Below are positions 46,301 through 56,885 of a DNA stretch of 64,000 nt, one piece after another. Position numbers and translations under genes: made by a program. How positions within the stretch are numbered: the first letter of the stretch is position 1; every line of letters starts with the position of its first letter. The DNA lies in the NCBI GenBank assembly GCA_950295325.1, contig OX485807.1, positions 43,802,440 to 43,866,439 of the forward strand, written 5' to 3'. The notes under the pieces were generated by a model. That model was not told where the DNA came from. It saw only the letters and a list, made by a program, of their open reading frames with translations, and ran no database searches. Source of the stretch: Polytrichum commune. Taxonomy: Eukaryota > Streptophyta > Polytrichopsida > Polytrichales > Polytrichaceae.

Positions 46301-49300
46301 TATAGCCCTATCGTTGGCACTTATTATTGTAATTTTGGCTGTTGGATCAGATCGGGACTTGTCTCATCTGGTTAGCAATTTGCAAATAACGCAGATTGTT
46401 CATTTAAGTTTCAGAGTTGGTTCTAAGATGCAAAAGCTGTAAGAGGTCAAAGTGAAGATTCTCTTTCTCTTTATGTGGTCACATAGGCCTCCCAATTATG
46501 TTTACTTGTGAACCTAGAATGAATAACATCTTTTGAGCACATAGTCCAGTCTCATTGTAACATGTATCTTTTTGGTATCCCATTTTACCTGCAAGCCTTG
46601 CCATAAGAAGATTGACCACATAAGGCCTCATACCTTATGCATATGTCAACCTGAGAACTCTTCTTATCAACATTAATTTTGTCCATTTCACATATCTCAT
46701 ATTTGTAATGTTTGGTGGCAGTTTGCTGCAGTGTGCCATTTGAAGGGCCATCACGACTGGATTCGTGCACTCGACTTCTCTCTTCCCATGAAAGATGACT
46801 CTGGTCTTTCTGTTTTTCTTGCAAGTTCTGCTCAGGATCGTATTATACGCATGTGGAAGATTTCCCGTAGGAGAGCTTTCTCCAAAGACCTGGACACCCC
46901 TTTACAACCTAGCTTGAAGATGTACATTGAAGGACCAATATTTAAGGCTGAAGGCAATTTATGGCAAGTATCGTTGGAATCTCTACTTGTAGGTCATGAG
47001 GATTGGGTATATTCAATTCGTTGGCAGCCTCCACAAGATGTTGATATTGATGGAACACCTTGTCAATCAATGTGTGTGTTGTCGGCCTCAATGGATAGGA
47101 CAATGATGATTTGGAGACCGGAGCCTAACTCCGGAATCTGGATGAATGTTGTCACGGTTGGAGAATTAGGGCACACGGCACTAGGTTTTTACGGTGGGGC
47201 ATGGGGCCCACAGGGAAATGCTATTCTGGCTCATGGGTATAGTGGGTCCCTCCATTTGTGGTGCAAGGTCGGGGAAGATTGGAAACCTCAGCTTGTTCCA
47301 TCGGGACATTCGGCGCCAGTTGTTGATTTATCATGGGGCAACAATGATCAATTTCTATTGTCAGCAAGTCACGATCAGGCACGTTTTACCTATCTTATAT
47401 GTAATTAATTTTATATGTCAATGAAGACATCTGGAGGCACAGAATTTGAGTAAAATTAGAGTTATCCTCTAATTCAACATGACTTTTGCTTGGGAGTTGG
47501 TTGTTTTGCATACAACACCTTCCTTGTACAGTAAGTTTTGGTGCATGCTTGGAGGTAGTGTGGAGGTTTGGACACAGAACATTCTACATTGGTTCATTCA
47601 GGGTCAAACTCATTTTGGCAAGCCAAGAGGTGCTAAAATGAGTTTGGCCCTCACTGAAATGAAATAGGTTGCTCTTCATTCAAATTTAAACACAACCTCA
47701 GCATGCACCACAAGTGGAAAGAAAGTATTGATATTGCATGCAAACATCCAATGGAGATTAGGGGATCAACTCCAGACAAAAAGTCCCATTGACTTTAAGG
47801 GCAACTCTCTTGTATCTGATTGTGTACCTCTTTGGCCAATCTTACAATTATTTCTCAACCTAAAGCCCTAAACCTTAAAACCAATCATACTTATATAGTA
47901 TACGCAATTTGTGTTTCCAGACAACGCGTTTGTTTGTGTGTTGGGAGAGGAGTGGAGCTAAGGCAGGCAAGGAGCAATCATGGCATGAAATTGCGCGGCC
48001 TCAAGTTCATGGGCATGATCTCAATTGCATGACAATAGTGAAAGGTCCAGGGAACCATCGTTATGTGAGTGGAGCAGACGAGAAGGTTGCAAGAGTGTTT
48101 GAAGCTCCTGGAGCTTTTCTAGACAGTCTGGCGGTTTTTACAGGAAACTCGAATGCTGATGGATTTAAGAGGGAGGATGTTCAGATCGTTGGAGCAAACA
48201 TGTCTGCACTTGGATTGTCCCAAAGGCCAATCTATTTGCAAGGTAAAGCAATTGTGTGTATTTGTTTCAAATAATTTTACTAGCAACTATTATATGGAGA
48301 TGAAGGTACTGTACGTGCATGATAGATTGGACAGGTTTTTGCCTAATATTAAAATTTCTTATGATCTACATAGAGGACTTAGGCACCTCGTATAATTTTT
48401 TCAAAAGTCTGAACATGTAGACCTGGAAATGTTTTTACATACTTTCAACACTTCATTATTTGAAGAAGTTAGAGTACTGGGCTTGATGAACATGTGTATT
48501 GATAGCGTGTGATTTCTTTGAAGGTAAGTTGGCATTGTCAGTAAGTATTTGGCACGTACATGCATTCCAGTTTTGTTAGATACATGTATTTTACACATTT
48601 TATAAATACTTGTTCATTTAGGGAAATTTCTCAATGGTAGGCAAACTTGCTCTACTATATCTTACTATATCAACAATTTCTTTAGTTATCCTAAAATTTT
48701 AAACAATCAAAATAATATGTAACCTACTCTTAATCTGACCTGCATCAAAGGTGATGATAAGAAATAAGGTTATGGATACCCAAAACCAACACCTGACCTA
48801 AAACTGACACTTAGAAATTTTGTACAATAGGTACATATTGACTATGAGGATGTTCACAGTCTGAACATCTAATACAGGTGTTGGTTTTAGGTTGCCCTTA
48901 TAAGTTTTGCATACGGTATCTGATCGAACCGCTCCTTAGTGTGTTGGAATCCTCTTGATCTTTGGCTAAAGAAAGCATATAAATTGGACCATTCTAATAA
49001 TAGAAAAATATGCTCAGCGCTTATTCTTTAGGTTTCAGGTGTGCTTACCTTGTGTGGCCCTGGTTTGAATGAGGACAGGAACAGGAGCGGTCAGCAGGGA
49101 TAGTGGTAATGCTGAGTTGGACCCAATGGATGATATACCAGAAGCTCGGCCATCTGTTCTAACAGAACCACCATTTGAGGAACATTTGGCTCACCACACT
49201 CTTTGGCCTGAGACCCACAAGCTGTATGGTCATGGCAATGAGCTTTTTGCTATGTGCTGTGATTATTCTGGCCAACTTCTTGCAACAGCATGTAAGGTAC

Positions 49301-51065
49301 TTGAAATTATAATCTGTTCCAAGAATTTATTTTAATTTGTGTTTTAATTGCATGATGTTGGCACCTGGAGCAGTCTCTTCCAGGTTGAGGCTAATCAGTC
49401 TTTACTGGAGTACATGCAGGCACAAACAATGAATGTGGCTGAGATTTGGCTATGGCATGTCAACACTTGGAGGGTTGCAGGCCGACTGCAGTCACATACT
49501 CTGACAGTAACTCAGTTAGAGTTTTCTCATGATAATCGTTTCCTACTGTCTGTTTCTCGAGATCGCCACTTTTCTGTATTTTACCTGGATAAGACAGGTA
49601 ATTCTTACTCCCTCTTTCTATGTTGTGGTCCCTGCTTATAATACCTGCATATATACACAATGCACCTATATTTTAAGGATCATTATAGTACAAAGGTGGT
49701 CATGGTCATGGTTGTGGTTGTTGTTATCCACCCCAATCAACCTCAACTAAAAGTTTTTATCTACACTTGCCTTGTGCAGATCCTTGTGGTTGTGATTGAT
49801 GGTGGGATTGGTCTTTTAAGCCCAATCTATCATTGGTTTAGGTCTTGAGCTGGAGAGGAAATTAAAGTGATTAGGATCCTTGTTGGCTTTGGATTGTAGT
49901 GTTAAATAGGGTGCCTCCTCAACTTTCTCCCTGGACCTTGGCCTTGAAGCTCTTTAGTGATGCCACATGAGCATGAACAATCACCCCAAGGATGGTTAAC
50001 CACAAAGAGTAGGGGGATTGATGGGGTAAAGGGTGATCGTGGGGTTGGTTAACATTCATTATGGCTTTTCCATGGAAATAGAACTAAAGAAAGTAAACCA
50101 CTACCACTACCACAACCACAACCACCCCTAGTGTAAATGGTGTGTGGTTAGGTGTGGATTTAAGAACAGACACCCAAAAAGCATACATTTAACAGAGACT
50201 GGAGAACATGCTCAAATTTTGCTACTCATTCTAGGCACATAATTGGGGGGACTTATATGTTCTTGTAGTAAGAAAGAGAAATTTCACTTTGATAATGAAC
50301 AAGATACTTATAATATGAGCTTAAAATATATGAGGAAAATGGCTACGACCTCGTTTGCATTTGCTAATCGTCTTACCCTAATTGCCTGTTAAATATCATA
50401 AGGCAATTGGGTGGAGAGCTAATATTGTCCGTTTTAGGGCCACTTTACCTTAGTTATGCAGTATATTACTTATGTCAATGTTTGTTTGGGTATCAATGTG
50501 GACAGGCACTGGAGAAGACAAGGTCCAACACAAACTACTGGCAAAAGTGGAAGCTCACAAGCGTATTATTTGGACGTGCTCGTGGAGTTCATGTGATCAC
50601 TTTTTTGCCACCGGTTCACGTGATAAGACCGTTAAAATATGGGAGCTTCTACAAAACACTGAAGACAGCTTTCAAGTGAGGCTGAACACAACACTCCCAG
50701 TGTTCAAGAGCAGTGTAACTGCTCTGGCTTGGGCCCCATACACAGCCTCCTTGGAGAAATCCTATATACTTGCTGTAGGTAAGGAAGATGGCAGTCTTGA
50801 GCTATGGAAGGCAAACCCGACACTGGAAAATCCAAGTCTATCTCATCAACAGGGGATCATGAGAAAGCTAGAAATGAACTGTTGCTCAAGACTGGATACT
50901 TATTTATGTCATGCAGCTACTATACACCGTCTTTGTTGGAGAAAGAAACCTGCCTTTGTGAAAGGTGATGAACATGCTGCTGTTGTGCCAAACGACAAAC
51001 AAATGTTGCAGTTGGCTTCATGTGGAGCTGACCACACAATAAGGATGTTTAATGTTAACTTCTAG
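43314..51065 (+). CDS. ELP2: Elongator complex protein 2 (ELP2), WD40 protein, 11 exons
   Basis: ELP2 is the double beta-propeller scaffold of Elongator, which modifies wobble uridines in tRNA and has been linked to transcription elongation. Exons: 43314-43475, 44590-44677, 44804-44892, 45295-45448, 45974-46030, 46132-46292, 46722-47378, 47921-48242, 49079-49296, 49420-49597, 50506-51065. This gives 881 residues, slightly longer than the roughly 840 of Arabidopsis ELP2. Family landmarks are collinear: [10 protein letters not shown] near the N-terminus, WD repeats ending in FLWAY, VRIW, IIRMW, MMIWRPE, VKIWELL, the [13 protein letters not shown] and [10 protein letters not shown] segments, [50 protein letters not shown], and [10 protein letters not shown]. 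Exon 5 (57 bp) is the least certain. The intron after 47378 begins GCACGT, so it appears to be a GC-AG intron. Introns 1, 3, 4 and 7 contain copies of one foldback transposon family. Phases agree throughout. Confidence 0.92.
43662..43930. repeat. Foldback element family FB, copy A (ELP2 intron 1)
   Basis: Begins GAGTTATCCATTGATTCAAT. The inner arms TGCATGCTTGGAGG and the CCTCCGAGCATGCACC-type partner pair with each other, with a GGTTCATTGAGGG / TGAAATAGGTTGCTC centre. The right end is eroded. Other copies: 44003-44330, 45048-45215, 45553-45901, 47459-47808 and 53950-54290. Confidence 0.65.
44003..44330. repeat. Foldback element family FB, copy B (ELP2 intron 1)
   Basis: Ends are inverted repeats: GAGTTAACTCAATGTGACTT with GGGGAGTTAG at the left, and CACTCCCGATC..AAGTCACGAGGATAACTCT at the right. 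It contains the GCATGCTGGAGGTAG and TCTTCAAGCATGCGC arms. About 330 bp, non-coding. Confidence 0.7.
45048..45215. repeat. Foldback element family FB, copy C, right half (ELP2 intron 3)
   Basis: Only the right half of the family unit is present: GTATTGGCATGCCAAGAGGT, then ACTCCAAGCACGCACCACAA and CCAACTCCTGACTAAAAGTC, ending near GATAATGC. The left half is absent or too diverged to see. Confidence 0.6.
45553..45901. repeat. Foldback element family FB, copy D (ELP2 intron 4)
   Basis: The left end GTTATCAACATGACTTCTGG with TCGGGAGTTGGTTG pairs with the right end ACCGACTCCTGATGAAAGTC..AGGAGAACTCT. The inner arms GGTGCATGCTTGGAGG and CCTCCGCGCATGCACC are well kept. Confidence 0.75.
47459..47808. 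repeat. Foldback element family FB, copy E (ELP2 intron 7)
   Basis: Starts AGAGTTATCCTCTAATTCAA and GGGAGTTGGTTGTTTTGCAT. The right end reads CAACTCCAGACAAAAAGTCC..AAGGGCAACTCT. Same inner arms (GGTGCATGCTTGGAGGTAGT and the CAGCATGCACCAC partner). About 350 bp. Confidence 0.75.
48780..48891. repeat. Small inverted-repeat element, MITE-like, copy 3 (ELP2 intron 8)
   Basis: Left end CCAAAACCAACACCTGACC, right end ACAGGTGTTGGTTTTAGG. 112 bp, related to 42157-42264 and 520-625. Confidence 0.7.
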
Positions 51066-51747
51066 TGACAACCTGTTACTTGAAGAATTATACACTAAGT
51101 AAATTGCTTGCGAAAACAGGCAAATCAATTTGGAATTGCTCCACTTCAACCACAACGGAACGCCTATCATTCACTGATGTGGATGCTGTAGCTGTTCTTG
51201 TTGGTGTGTTGTACACCTATCTTGTCTGTTGGTTACAGAATAGTGTGTGGATGCAATTTTCAATCATCAAGAGATAATGTTTTCAGGCTGATGCAGATGT
51301 GATGGTTTCAAGATGATAATTACTTGCAAGCCTAAGCAAGCAGCAGCTTTAGCTAGAAGCTTTACAACATTGTGAGGCAGTCAGGAATCTTTGTTCTGGG
51401 GCAGAAGAAATGCTTAAAATACAATTGCAGATAGTTGGAAGTTAACCAGTAGTTCAGTGTACACTTGACCTCATTCTGACTGTCAGTGTGTAAACCAGTT
51501 TGCAGCTCACATGTATTCATAGTTATTATATTGTTGTGTACCAAAATCTAAGTGGGCCGCAACCAAACACTTTTCTCTCTGCACCTACTTCTTGTAGGAT
51601 ATGAAACACACACAAGTAGTGTAATATGTTCAGCAAATCCAAGTTCGTGCCTGCAGCCATTTTCACTTGAATATCTTATTTATTATCGAAGTGGAGATTA
51701 TTGAGCTCTTTACATGGTCATATAGCGTGCCAACATCAACCCCCCCC

Positions 51748-51778
<31 letters not shown>

Positions 51779-52183
51779 ACAACCCCCAATTATGTCAACT
51801 AGGTATGGAGCCTAGAATGGTTGACATATTTTGGGTTGACATACTTTTGTCTTTTTGTTGTCTGTTCTAAGAGATTGGTGTCCACCAATCTACCTTGGTT
51901 CCTTTGACAATTCTGTTCCCCCTGGACATTATGCTTTCAGAACTGAAGACCACACATTAATCAAGGTTGGGCCAAGCCAGCAAGATTTGTTTTTAGTAAA
52001 CTGCTAGACAGATGTTCATCTGGAAAAATCATTAGAGTGGTGGTAATAAGTACAACCATATCTTTTTTTTGGCATTGATGATTGATCCAACCAATTGTCA
52101 ATTATCAATCTTCAATGGCAACCAATTATCAATGTCAAATCAATGCCAACCAATTTATCCTCATCTATTCACATGAAGCAAGC
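51066..52183. other. Convergent gap between ELP2 and the dioxygenase gene
   Basis: Holds the 3' UTRs of two converging genes, with no defined ends. It contains a run of about 25 C residues followed by a CA repeat (51740-51782). No additional gene is seen. Confidence 0.5.
51740..51782. repeat. Poly(C) plus (CA)n tract
   Basis: About 25 consecutive C residues run into nine AC units. The exact lengths may be affected by sequencing. Confidence 0.9.
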
Positions 52184-55100
52184 TCATGCCGAAGTTGTGA
52201 GATGGTCGAGTCTGTGCGGGTGTGACAGCACTTCATGACTTCCGAGATCCTTCATGTGCATTAAAATGAACTCCCTGTATGAGTAGAAAGTGAACGGTTT
52301 GTACTTGGTTGGACAATCCTCGCTGATGAGCTCCGCAAGCGGGGCTACAATGACGTCATCATCTTGAGACAGAAAGAAAACCGTTGAAAGCCGTGGCTGG
52401 ATGGAATTTAAAGCAACTCTGTGATACATGCTCTTATATTGTCCATTGGTCCATGCCTGCACACCGCCACGCTAAGTAAGCAAGCAAATCCAAAATGAGG
52501 CTGGAGCCAGTTTCCTCATCATTTTTGGAGCTCAGAGGAATAACTTATTATCACAGTGAGAGTTCCCTTTTCCTCTTTGAAATGATCATACACCTAAGGT
52601 GTGTGCCAGTTGTTATTTGGTTATTTTTCTTAATCGGACACCCTATATTCGATTGGTGTATGATTTGGTGAGGATGAAAGAACATCACCATGTTTAGATG
52701 AGATTGGATTACGTTTTCAAGTATTATCAATTACTCCACATTCAATAGTGAACACACAAAAAGGGTGGACCTATGTATTTAATTAAGGAATGGACAAACA
52801 CGCACTTATGATAACCATAACTAAATCAGGGGAGGTTCAATTTCAATTTGGTTTCGTTGATGTTTCATCATAGACTTGCTAGATTTATAACACATAACTT
52901 AAGATATAAATTTGATCAATTAAAGATGGAGATCAAGATAAACAAGCCACTTAACACATGCATACCTTACATAACATTACTCAACACTAGGTGCTGTGTC
53001 CTTAGTGCTGGGATTTTTGAAACTATGATTTCTCACTTATGTTGGATTGCCTTTGCAAGATGAATAGTACTCAACTTGAACATTGTTCACTTTACAAGGG
53101 TGAACATGCAAGTGGCTTTCGTCAGTTTGAATCTAGAAAAAAAAAATTCAGAGTTAGAGTTAAAGTTTCTAGCTAGCCAACTTGATGGCCGTTGCCTACC
53201 TACCACATTTGTAGATCAACTATTCTCCACCAACTAGGCATGCCACATTCTGAGATCCACTTCATTATCAAGTTGGTGTCTGGGAATACTCTGTGAGGAA
53301 TTCGCGCGAGCTACTAGAGCTCCCTCTATAGAAAAGGACTAGCCCTAGTAGGATGTCAAATGTTATGTAAGTCCCCCCCAATAATGTTGATTATTGAATC
53401 TAGAATAGTCAACCGAATGCGAACATGTAGTCCAAATTCCTATAAACACATATCTTGGTGTTTGTTCTTAGAATTCACACTTAACCACACACCACTCAAA
53501 TATAGGTGTCCAATTAAGATAAGTGACTCAATCAGGCCCAGTCACCTTAATCCGAATCACAAACCCTAACGAAAGACCTGCAAGTTGCAACCTGGTAATG
53601 CAGAGCTCAGATACAAAATTTAACTCAAAAGAGGAAACTGAACAACATCAAGGAGAAATGATGACAACAAGTCAGCTTAAGTGCCAGAAATAGGAATAAA
53701 AATCTATGCACTTAGTGTCAGTCTTCTCAAGAGATGATGATGGTCGGCACTCCTATGACTTACATTACATCAGTTTTTTTGATCAAGGGTTTTGACACTT
53801 TGTCGATTGTTAAAAATAAGTTACACTAACCTTCACCACGTCCAGGAGGTTGTGAGTCAGAGAGTGAACCAATTTTTGATGTCTTTCTTTGTTGATGAAC
53901 TTCTGTGCTGTCTCAATAAAAATCCATGCATTTGCTTATTTCTGGCAACAGAGTTATCCTTTAAGTCAATGGGACTGTTCATCGGGAGTTGGTCCCCTAT
54001 GGTCTTTCATAACTTATTTTGCACACAAAATCCATAATATGCTCAGAGGTAGTGTTTGAACTTTTAAATTGAATGAAGAGCAACCAAATTCTGTCCATTG
54101 AGGGTCAAACACATTTTAGAGCCTCTTGACATGCCAAAAATGAGTTCGATCCTCACTGAACATATGTAGAATATTTTGCATTCGAACTTTTAGTCTACCT
54201 CCAAGAATGCAACGAAATTTTACTGAACATGGAAGGTCTTGTATGCAAAATAACCAATTCCATACCAAAAGCCATGATGAGTTATACACCAATCGCACAT
54301 GGTGAACTTTGGACAATTTGGAATGTATTGACCCTCCGACAAGTTGGGGGGCCACTTTTTAGTGCTTGTTAACATTGGACGATAAAGAATATCTTATGTC
54401 CAATTGCGGTATTCTATACGGTTATCAAACATTCTGAGATGTTTGACGACTCTCAAAACATAATAAGACAGAACGACCAAGTTATCTTCCTCGTCACAAA
54501 TCACAGCTTGTGGTTAATGACAACTTTTATTGGTTTCTCATCCTCATGTGCGAGTCATGACTTTCTACTGGAACACTTTACCCAAACATTGGATGTTTTG
54601 GAACGCTTGACGTCTCAAATTTTTTTTGAACACTCGCACACGGGAGGCTACTTCTAAAAACCATTGAATATTCCGAAACATCTGACATTCGGTGTGTGTG
54701 AGTGTGTGTTAAGGTATGTGGGTGTTATTCAATTACTTTTCTTAATTGGACACTTATATTTGACAGGTGTGTGGTTTGACGACAATGAAAGAACAAACAT
54801 CATAATACACATGTTCAAAAGAGTCTGGACTACGTCTTCAAATTTTTTCAACTACTCTAGACTCGATGGTGAACACAATTAGGAAGACTTATGTATTCAG
54901 TTAAAGAAACAACAAACATGCACTTCCGATAACCATGCGTAACTAAATCAGGGAAGGTTTCAATCTGGTTGTTGCTGATGCTTCATCATAGATTTGCTAA
55001 AATGCAACACAAGTTTCGTTGCGTTAATCTCTCGGGTAGAAGTTGGAGACCATGAATAACAAAGCGAATAACACCCACATACTTTAGAGGATAACTCGAA

Positions 55101-56885
55101 TGTCTTTGAACATTCGGACCCCATGAAAAACCATCAGTCATGCTTTGACATCATTAAATGATTGTCTGAGATGGAGTGTGGTGGAAGAATCACCTGTAAT
55201 GTGTCCCCAATGTTGACAACAAGTGCACCGGGGAGTGGCCGAATGCCCATCCACTTGCGATCCTTGAGCACCTGGAGACCGCCCACATCATCTTGCGACA
55301 AGATTGTCAAAACCCATGGGTCGGTGTGTGCTCCGATGCCGATGGCCAGGTCCGGCCTCTGGCAAGTAGGGTAGTGGTTCCAGCGGTAGAAAGATGGGTT
55401 GTTAGGGGTGCGGCTAAAATGCTGGTTGAGGCAAGTTGGAGGCAATCCTAACCCTTCCATCAAGAGCGCCAGGAGCTCTCGTGATATCACTTCCATGTGC
55501 TCCAGGTACTTGTTCACATCGGCACTGCGCAGTAATTCAATTCAATTCAATTCAATACGACATAGCATGCATTAACGTCGACGTCATAACATAACATTAA
55601 GTTCGCTTGCTTGTCATCACACACATGTATCGATATGTAGCACTTGGAGTTGGACTGTGAGAAATTAACATCATCATTCTTGGGAGTTTTTTTGCTTTCT
55701 TCAAAATCCTCTTGACGCTCTGAAGAATTTCAACCTCGATGTCGTAACATAAGTTCAAGGTTTGTCTTGCAGTTCACACATTCACGTGTCAAAATGCAGC
55801 ATTTGGAGTTGAACTGTGAGAAATTAACGTCATTCTTGGGAGTTTTTTTCTTTCCTAATAATCCTCTTGACGACGCTCTGAAGAAATGCAACCTCAATGT
55901 CATAGCATGAAGTCTAAGGTCTTCCTTGCAGGTCACACACATATTAGAATGCAGCATTTGGAGTTGGACTGTGAGAAATTAACATCATTCTTGGAATTTT
56001 TTTCTCTCCTAATAATCCTCTTGACGACGCTCTCAAGAAGATGCAAATACGAGACAAATGCAACCTCGATGTCATACAATAAGTCTAAAGTTCGCTTGCA
56101 CTACACACGCTATCGAATTCCAGCATTTGGAGTTGGACTGTGAGAATTTGAATTCTTAGGAGCATTTTCTTCCCTGATGAACCTCTTGACGACGCTCTGA
56201 AGAAGCAAACCCGACATTAATTGCAACCTCGACATTCTTGGGAGTCTTACTCTCCTAAGATTCCTCTGATAGCAAGACGGGCAAGTAACTGCATGAAAAT
56301 TCAGCTGATTAGGCTTTAGTAATTTGCAAACCTCACTCTTGCACCCCTGTCTTCTTCTTCACCTGCTGGCCACATCTGCTCACCGAACCACTTGACATTC
56401 TCAGGAGGCCACAGCATGAACAGTGCCTCATTCCATGACTTCCCATACTTGATGCCTTCCCTGTAGCCATCGAGCTTTTTAGAAGTGCTACCCTGGATTT
56501 GCACCTTCTCCTCAACAGGTTTGGCGAAGAAACTCCACGCATGCTCCTCATTCCTTTTCAAAAGATCACCAGGCACCCCATGGTTCACGATCTGAAAGAA
56601 ACCCCATGTCTCTGCCGCAATTGCAATCTTAGCCACAGTTTGCTTCCTCAATGCTTCATCCTCCCCCTTGTGGACATTCGCCAAGTCTATCACTGGAAAT
56701 TCCTCGCCATCAGCAAACTGGTTATGTGGAACGGTCACTCTTGCCGATTCTGGTAACACAAAATCTTCGAGGGTTAAGTTGCCCAGCAGATACGGCTGGC
56801 TTAGATCTTGTACACCAAAATCGCTGGCCTTCATGTCAGTTGATAGGTCAGGAGACCCCAAGTCTCTGAGCGGTTCGCTGGCCAT
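52184..56885 (-). CDS. 2-oxoglutarate/Fe(II)-dependent dioxygenase, 3 exons
   Basis: A soluble non-heme iron oxygenase of the plant family that includes flavonoid, gibberellin and other specialised-metabolism enzymes; the substrate cannot be told from the sequence. Exons in transcript order: 56885-56332, 55524-55194, 52456-52184; 385 residues, normal for the family, with all phases agreeing. The DIOX_N part is clear (EEFPVIDLANVHKGEDEALR; AAETWGFFQIVNHGVP). The 2OG-Fe(II) core has the iron ligands H251 and D253 (IGIGAHTDPWVLTIL) and H307 (MYHRVALNS), and the 2-oxoglutarate-binding R317-x-S319 (PRLSTVFF). The usual NYYP motif is NHYP here. ATG 56885 has A at -3 and G at +4. Intron 1 contains four tandem 150-bp repeats. 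Intron 2 (2.7 kb) contains a foldback element and two dispersed repeat copies. Catalytic residues are intact, so probably functional. Confidence 0.9.
52600..52985 (+). repeat. Dispersed repeat family, copy in dioxygenase intron 2
   Basis: Collinear with 54715-55010: TTTTTCTTAATCGGACACCC, ATGAAAGAACATCA, GGATTACGTTTTCAAGTATT, AACTAAATCAGGGGAGGTTC, GATGTTTCATCATAGACTTG. Diverged, non-coding. Confidence 0.6.
53440..53530 (-). repeat. Dispersed repeat family, short inverted fragment
   Basis: Read on the minus strand (CTTAATTGGACACCTATATT and the GTGTGTGGTTAAG block) it matches the left part of 54715-55010. Confidence 0.45.
53950..54290. repeat. Foldback element family FB, copy F (dioxygenase intron 2)
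   Basis: Starts AGAGTTATCCTTTAAGTCAA with GGGAGTTGGTCCCCTAT. The right end reads AACCAATTCCATACCAAAAG..ATGAGTTAT. The centre has GAAGAGCAACC and the AGCCTCTTGACATGCCAAAA block seen in the ELP2 copies. Confidence 0.65.
54715..55010 (+). repeat. Dispersed repeat family, copy in dioxygenase intron 2
   Basis: Best-preserved long member: TTTTCTTAATTGGACACTTA, GAAAGAACAAACATCATAAT, CTGGACTACGTCTTCAAATT, CTCGATGGTGAACACAATTA, CGATAACCATGCGTAACTAA, CTTCATCATAGATTTGC. Confidence 0.6.
55575..56220 (-). repeat. Four tandem copies of a 150-bp unit (dioxygenase intron 1)
   Basis: The blocks CATTTGGAGTTGGACTGTGA, GAAATTAACATCATTCTTGG, TCCTCTTGACGACGCTCTGA and GCAACCTCGATGTCATA recur in this order four times (from about 55575, 55740, 55884 and 56060), with small insertions between units. 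It fills most of the intron between exons 1 and 2. Confidence 0.85.
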
